Positions 60,701 to 64,000 of a stretch of DNA of 64,000 bases are shown here, in pieces. The DNA lies in NCBI GenBank assembly GCA_039654915.1, contig CM077600.1, positions 35,394,992 to 35,458,991 of the forward strand. Reading direction: 5' to 3'. Made by a program: the position numbers and the translations under genes. A model generated the notes under the pieces. The model ran no database searches, was not told where the DNA came from, and saw only the letters and a program-made list of their open reading frames with translations. The stretch's first letter is position 1; every line of letters starts with the position of its first letter. The stretch is from Aquilaria yunnanensis. Its lineage: Eukaryota; Streptophyta; Magnoliopsida; Malvales; Thymelaeaceae.

Positions 60701-63462
60701 AGTGACACCCACAGGTAAGGCCAGGGTTCAAGGAATGACGCCGCACTCTACACAAAACAGACACCTAGAAGTGGGCTACTTGCAGCCGAGGTATTCCAAG
60801 GTTCGTGCAGCAAACTCATTCAACCCCTAAGTTTAGGATTTGTTCACTCTTATCCCTACTCTTGCAATAAATTGTATTAAATTCTGTGTACCAAAAAATA
60901 ATGGACATAATATTTGCTTTTAAATGACATTGCTTCAAGGTAAAAAATATGTAAAAATAAAAATAAGCCATATTGGATTAAGTTGATTTAAGTTAAAGAA
61001 AATGGGCCCTAAATAGAGTTCTTCGAAAAGGTAGCTCATCAAACTTCACTTAATGGTTAAATATAATCACTTCATTCGAACTCATCAAATTTCTCTGGTT
61101 GAAGCTAAGATGGGGCATGAGGCATCAAATATCTACTTGAACAAAGCAAGGAAACATAAAATAATAGTAAGTCCCTTAGGAAAATATATAAGATTTTATT
61201 GTGACATAAGGTCACCAACATGTCAGTGCAAGGAAGACTGCATGTAAACCAAGTAGAAAGTACCTGTTCTTGAAAGGTCCTAAATTCATTTGAGTTTCTA
61301 AGCTCTGATTCAACTGCAAGCTGTATCTTCTCAGTAATAACCTCCTGATTTAAGAGGCTTACCTGCATATAAGAATGTGAGAGGTGGAGGTTAATTTGAG
61401 AGCAAAAGCAACAAGAGAAAACTGTACACCGGCTGAATAGACTAATACAAAAGTTACAATGAAATTTGGACTTATATTTGAATCATACAAAATGCAAAAG
61501 TCAAAAGCCCATAACATCCATGTTTACAACTTCTCCTCTATTGATTAGCCAAGACTCTTTACCAAGTTATGAATTTAATCTTTTAGGCAAAGGCAAGCAC
61601 TTCCCACTTTCATTGTCAGTTTGCAATAACATCCAAAAGATGTTTCCAGAAGAGAAAAAATGCAATGACCCATCCAGAACCGGTCTATAGAACAACCAGC
61701 CACACCACATAGGTATCTTTTGTGAAAAGGATAAGCACTGCGAGATCAAGTTCTTCAACTTAAAGTCATATATACACATTAGAAATCACACAAACTTCCC
61801 ATGTGGAGTACGGGGTATCACAATCTCCCCCACTTATACGTCCAATATCCTTGTTGGGCCACAAACAAATCTAGAATCGTGAGCCCAATAGGTGATGGAT
61901 ATGGACCTCCAAAGCACAAAGAACGAAATTGGGCCCCGACCCACACAAAATCACACAACCCACACCACCATGGAACTAGATCGATGCTAATACCCTTTGT
62001 GACAACCTAAGTCCAAAACTGGTCAATGGAAAACCTGCACACACCAAATAAACTATACTTTGTGGAAAGGTTAAGCTGATAGGTGCTCAAGTTCTAGAAT
62101 TTAGAGCTATATATACACATCAGAAATCACATGACTTCCCATGTGATAGTAGTTGATCCTTGAATGATTGGTCTATGCTAAAATTTTCCACTTGATTTCA
62201 TTTTGGATTTTGATTACATTTATATCCTGAAGAATGGATAAAAAAATATCATGAAGAATGAATTGAGTGTGACTTTTTCTTCCCACTAAAATTGGTTTGT
62301 CACATATTTATATTGCAACTAGAAAACAATAGTTTTTGTTCCTTCTGGGTTTGAGAAGCCTCTTTCTTTGCAACTAACACAAATTGTCTACTCTTGGATT
62401 AAAGCCTTTGCTTGATTATAACACATAAGACAATAAACATGAAAAAAAATCCTTTAACCTCCTTTGCATTGAAGGATTATGATTCTTGGCACTATGTCTG
62501 AAATTTGAAGGATATTGTGTCCTGGTCCTGGATCAAGTTATGGGACAATTTTTATTGTGATTTAAAGCTTGTCAGAGGGAACCCAAAGACCCCAAAGGCT
62601 CATTAAAAGGAGATAACCTTCATATCTCCTAGGATCACATTTCTTTTTTACTTTTTCTTCTCAAATTATTTTGGATTACGCAAACTTGCTTTGCTGTTTT
62701 CTTCTTATTGAATCAATAACTGTGCCAATAACTGCCCCCTTGAAAAGAGGCTTTACAACCAACCAGCAGTTACCGTATTGCCCTCACCAATTACACTTCC
62801 AACATTAAACTAACACTGAAACTAAAATAGCAAAAACTATCAACCACGTAAGTCAACTCAGCAATAACATCAAGAATGCTTTTCTGTAAACTCATTGGAA
62901 ATATGCCATATTGTATCAAGAGATTGGGCATGCAACCTTATAGATAAAATTATTCTCCAGCATCTACTTTCAAACGATGGCTATCTACCATATGGACTGT
63001 AAGAGCATCTTAAAGACTTCTATCCCCCTACCCCCTCTTTTTGGCTTCCCCACCATGAGGATATATAGAAAATTCATAAGGAGAGAATAACACTTTGAAA
63101 AAGACCATCATTTATACACCATACATGAGATTCTTTACAAGAGAAACAGAATCTAAAGACTTAACAACTCAAGACTAGACATACAATAAACTGACTGCTA
63201 ACAAGACAAAGCCAATCCTACTCTGACTCTTCTATCCATATTTAAATGTAAATGCACCTCTATAAATAGAAAGAAGAAATAAATTTGTATGCTTGTTAAC
63301 GAAAAACAGATACCTCTTTTTTTGACGGGTGCACATTTACATCAACATGCTCAGATGGCAATACAATTGACATGTATATGAATGGCTTCGAAGCTTTTGG
63401 TAAAGTTGCAGCATAGACAATTTCAATGGCTCTCTTCAAAGCTGTGCACTCAACCAATCTAT
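48752..63462 (-). CDS. MLH1: DNA mismatch repair protein MLH1 (C-terminal part, 5' end outside window)
   Basis: MLH1 is the MutL homologue that pairs with PMS1/MLH3 partners in nuclear mismatch repair and meiotic crossing-over. Eleven exons are visible on the minus strand: 63314-63462, 61264-61362, 60113-60188, 59820-59955, 58376-58458, 58181-58289, 57724-57892, 52097-52262, 50543-50710, 49104-49264, 48752-48796. All phases join (about 453 codons). The first visible exon holds the end of the GHKL/S5 region ([22 protein letters not shown] and [14 protein letters not shown]). The others give the linker and the MLH1 C-terminal dimerisation domain ([48 protein letters not shown]). The protein ends in FERC, the conserved MLH1 C-terminus. 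Introns carry a copia element, a TRIM, a SINE and a MITE. No lesion is seen in the visible exons. Confidence 0.93.
49480..49737. mobile_element. MULE-type MITE in an MLH1 intron
   Basis: The left arm GGCTTAAATC..ATCACAAATCTGA and the right arm on the minus strand GGCTTAAATC..ATCACAAATTTGA match, and ACTAAAATTGGT recurs further in on both arms. The flanks are TATTCAAGA (49471-49479) and TATTCAAAA (49738-49746), a 9-bp duplication with one difference. There is no coding region. Confidence 0.75.
52427..52602 (+). repeat. 5' LTR of the copia element
   Basis: Starts TGTTAGAGATGTGAC and ends CATCA; a TATAAATA promoter box lies at about 52522-52529. It is 176 bp, short for copia. Confidence 0.88.
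53032..57063 (+). pseudogene. Degenerate copia gag-pol polyprotein
   Basis: Gag from 53032 ([13 protein letters not shown]), interrupted by a stop at 53242, continues at 53281 to a zinc knuckle [12 protein letters not shown] at about 53758-53795, where a frame change occurs. The protease keeps [10 protein letters not shown] (54037-54066). The integrase part (54400-55100) is heavily damaged. Reverse transcriptase is at 55651-56463 with [11 protein letters not shown] and [11 protein letters not shown] intact, but the active-site motif is YVDN instead of YVDD (about 56170). RNase H is at 56537-57063 with the tail [12 protein letters not shown]. Several in-frame stops (53242, 53827, 54254, 55897, 56464, 56864) make it non-coding now. 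Confidence 0.88.
57128..57306 (+). repeat. 3' LTR of the copia element
   Basis: Starts TGTTAGAGATGTGAT and ends CGTCA; 179 bp, about 96 percent identical to the 5' LTR by manual comparison. Confidence 0.88.
60675..60899 (+). mobile_element. tRNA-derived SINE in an MLH1 intron
   Basis: Possible pol III A-box-like sequence near 60678-60690 (TTGGCTAGCAAAACGG) and a B-box-like GGTTCAAGG at 60726-60734, a GC-richer body of about 150 bp and an A-rich end (CCAAAAAATA). It is flanked by a long direct repeat: AATGGACATAATATATTTG from 60651 and AATGGACATAATATTTG from 60900, differing by a 2-bp indel. This is a classic SINE insertion. Confidence 0.75.
61661..62155 (-). mobile_element. TRIM-like miniature LTR element in an MLH1 intron
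   Basis: Read on the minus strand, two direct repeats of about 150 bp (roughly 62155-61995 and 61820-61661) share CACATGGGAAGT, TGATTTCT-ATGTGTATATAT and the ends TTGTCACA/TCATTGCA. Between them is about 180 bp with GGGTATTAGCA (a degraded Met-tRNA primer site, normally TGGTATCAGA) and GTGGGGGAGA, a polypurine tract, directly before the 3' repeat TGTGATACCCC. No coding capacity. This is the layout of terminal-repeat retrotransposons in miniature. The outer edge of the 5' repeat is eroded. Confidence 0.65.
62156..63313. other. MLH1 intronic sequence
   Basis: This lies between two MLH1 exons. No exon, gene or element with clear ends was found in it. Confidence 0.6.
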
Positions 63463-64000
63463 CTGGGAAGAAGAAACGAGGAAAAAAACGAGAATTTTTT
63501 ATACATTGATACACCATAAAAGGCCATAGATTGTGCAAACCTAAAGATGGAGCTAACCATCATCCTCATCATCAATACTGCACCTTAATCCCAATAGGTT
63601 GGAGTCAGCGGTAAAAAGTTTGAGAGCCATATTAACTTTACTGTAGTATGTAAAATGAAATGCTCATGTTCACACCAAATGCCCTTATGAAAACAATTAT
63701 TTTGTGAGAGAATAATATGATGAAGTTCCAAAATGCCATTATTGTTTCTGTCTCTACTTGTATGGAAAAGTTCAATTAAACATCAAACAGTGAAGATAGT
63801 TTGGTCATGGTCCACAGCAAGGTAGACGTTGTTAAATCAACCTGTAGAACATGGTGACACAATAGAAAAAAGCTTCCCAGTTTGTTCAAATGTGTGTGTG
63901 TGTGTGTGTGTGTGTGTGTCGCATAAAACTGGAATGACAGTTTTGGCTGCAACAAATATAGTATGTTGTCTTATATTCGTTTTTTGTTTCTTTATAACGA
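63463..64000 (-). other. MLH1 intronic sequence at the right edge
   Basis: Upstream of the first visible MLH1 exon; no further exon was recognised before the window ends. A (GT)n microsatellite lies at 63892-63919. Confidence 0.6.
63892..63919. repeat. (GT)14 microsatellite
   Basis: An uninterrupted GT dinucleotide tract in an MLH1 intron. Confidence 0.95.

Noticed and set aside
40064..63462. A functional gene cluster (P450, galactosidase and neighbours)
   Set aside because: The genes belong to unrelated pathways, are on different strands and are separated by transposon DNA; nothing supports joint function.

Overview
The window is nuclear DNA of a flowering plant, most likely a eudicot: AT-rich intergenic DNA, genes with many introns, and plant-specific families (a CRINKLY4-related kinase, a plant GH35 beta-galactosidase, a CYP716-type P450) among heavily decayed transposons. 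No species is assigned. I see no bacterial-type operon, CRISPR array, rRNA or tRNA gene.

Five protein genes are supported. An intron-less receptor-like kinase of the CRINKLY4-related group (CCR4-like) lies on the minus strand at 6829-9078. A one-exon 161-residue protein of unknown function is on the plus strand at 21583-22068. A beta-galactosidase most like plant BGAL16 is on the minus strand at 23857-34645, modelled here as 18 exons and 712 residues. A CYP716-type cytochrome P450 is on the plus strand at 40064-46878, four exons and 484 residues. The 3' part (11 exons) of the mismatch-repair gene MLH1 is on the minus strand from 63462 down to 48752; its 5' part lies beyond the right edge. These genes show no functional link to one another.

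Repeats fill the rest. Left part (1-5.7 kb): an array of short inverted motifs that looks like the end of a CACTA element, a broken hAT transposase, and a LINE-ORF1-like retroposed copy whose relative sits at 35.8-37.8 kb. 10.9-14.9 kb: two dead LINEs, one with (GT)n-bounded duplications. 18.8-21.1 kb: a Pack-MULE candidate with a 10-bp target-site duplication, plus other inverted-repeat elements. BGAL intron 1 holds three separate elements with clear target-site duplications (a MULE-like one, a fold-back MITE and a hAT-type one). P450 intron 1 is almost filled by a 3.7-kb solo LTR. MLH1 introns hold a complete but dead Ty1/copia element with short LTRs, a TRIM-like element, a tRNA-type SINE and a MITE with a 9-bp duplication.

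I found no previously undescribed biological system that I can defend. The most informative observations concern transposon structure (exact ends and duplications), a probable GC-AG intron in the galactosidase gene, and a splice acceptor formed by a microsatellite in the P450 gene. Splice junctions were placed by eye from reading frame, GT/AG signals and family knowledge; none has transcript support here.
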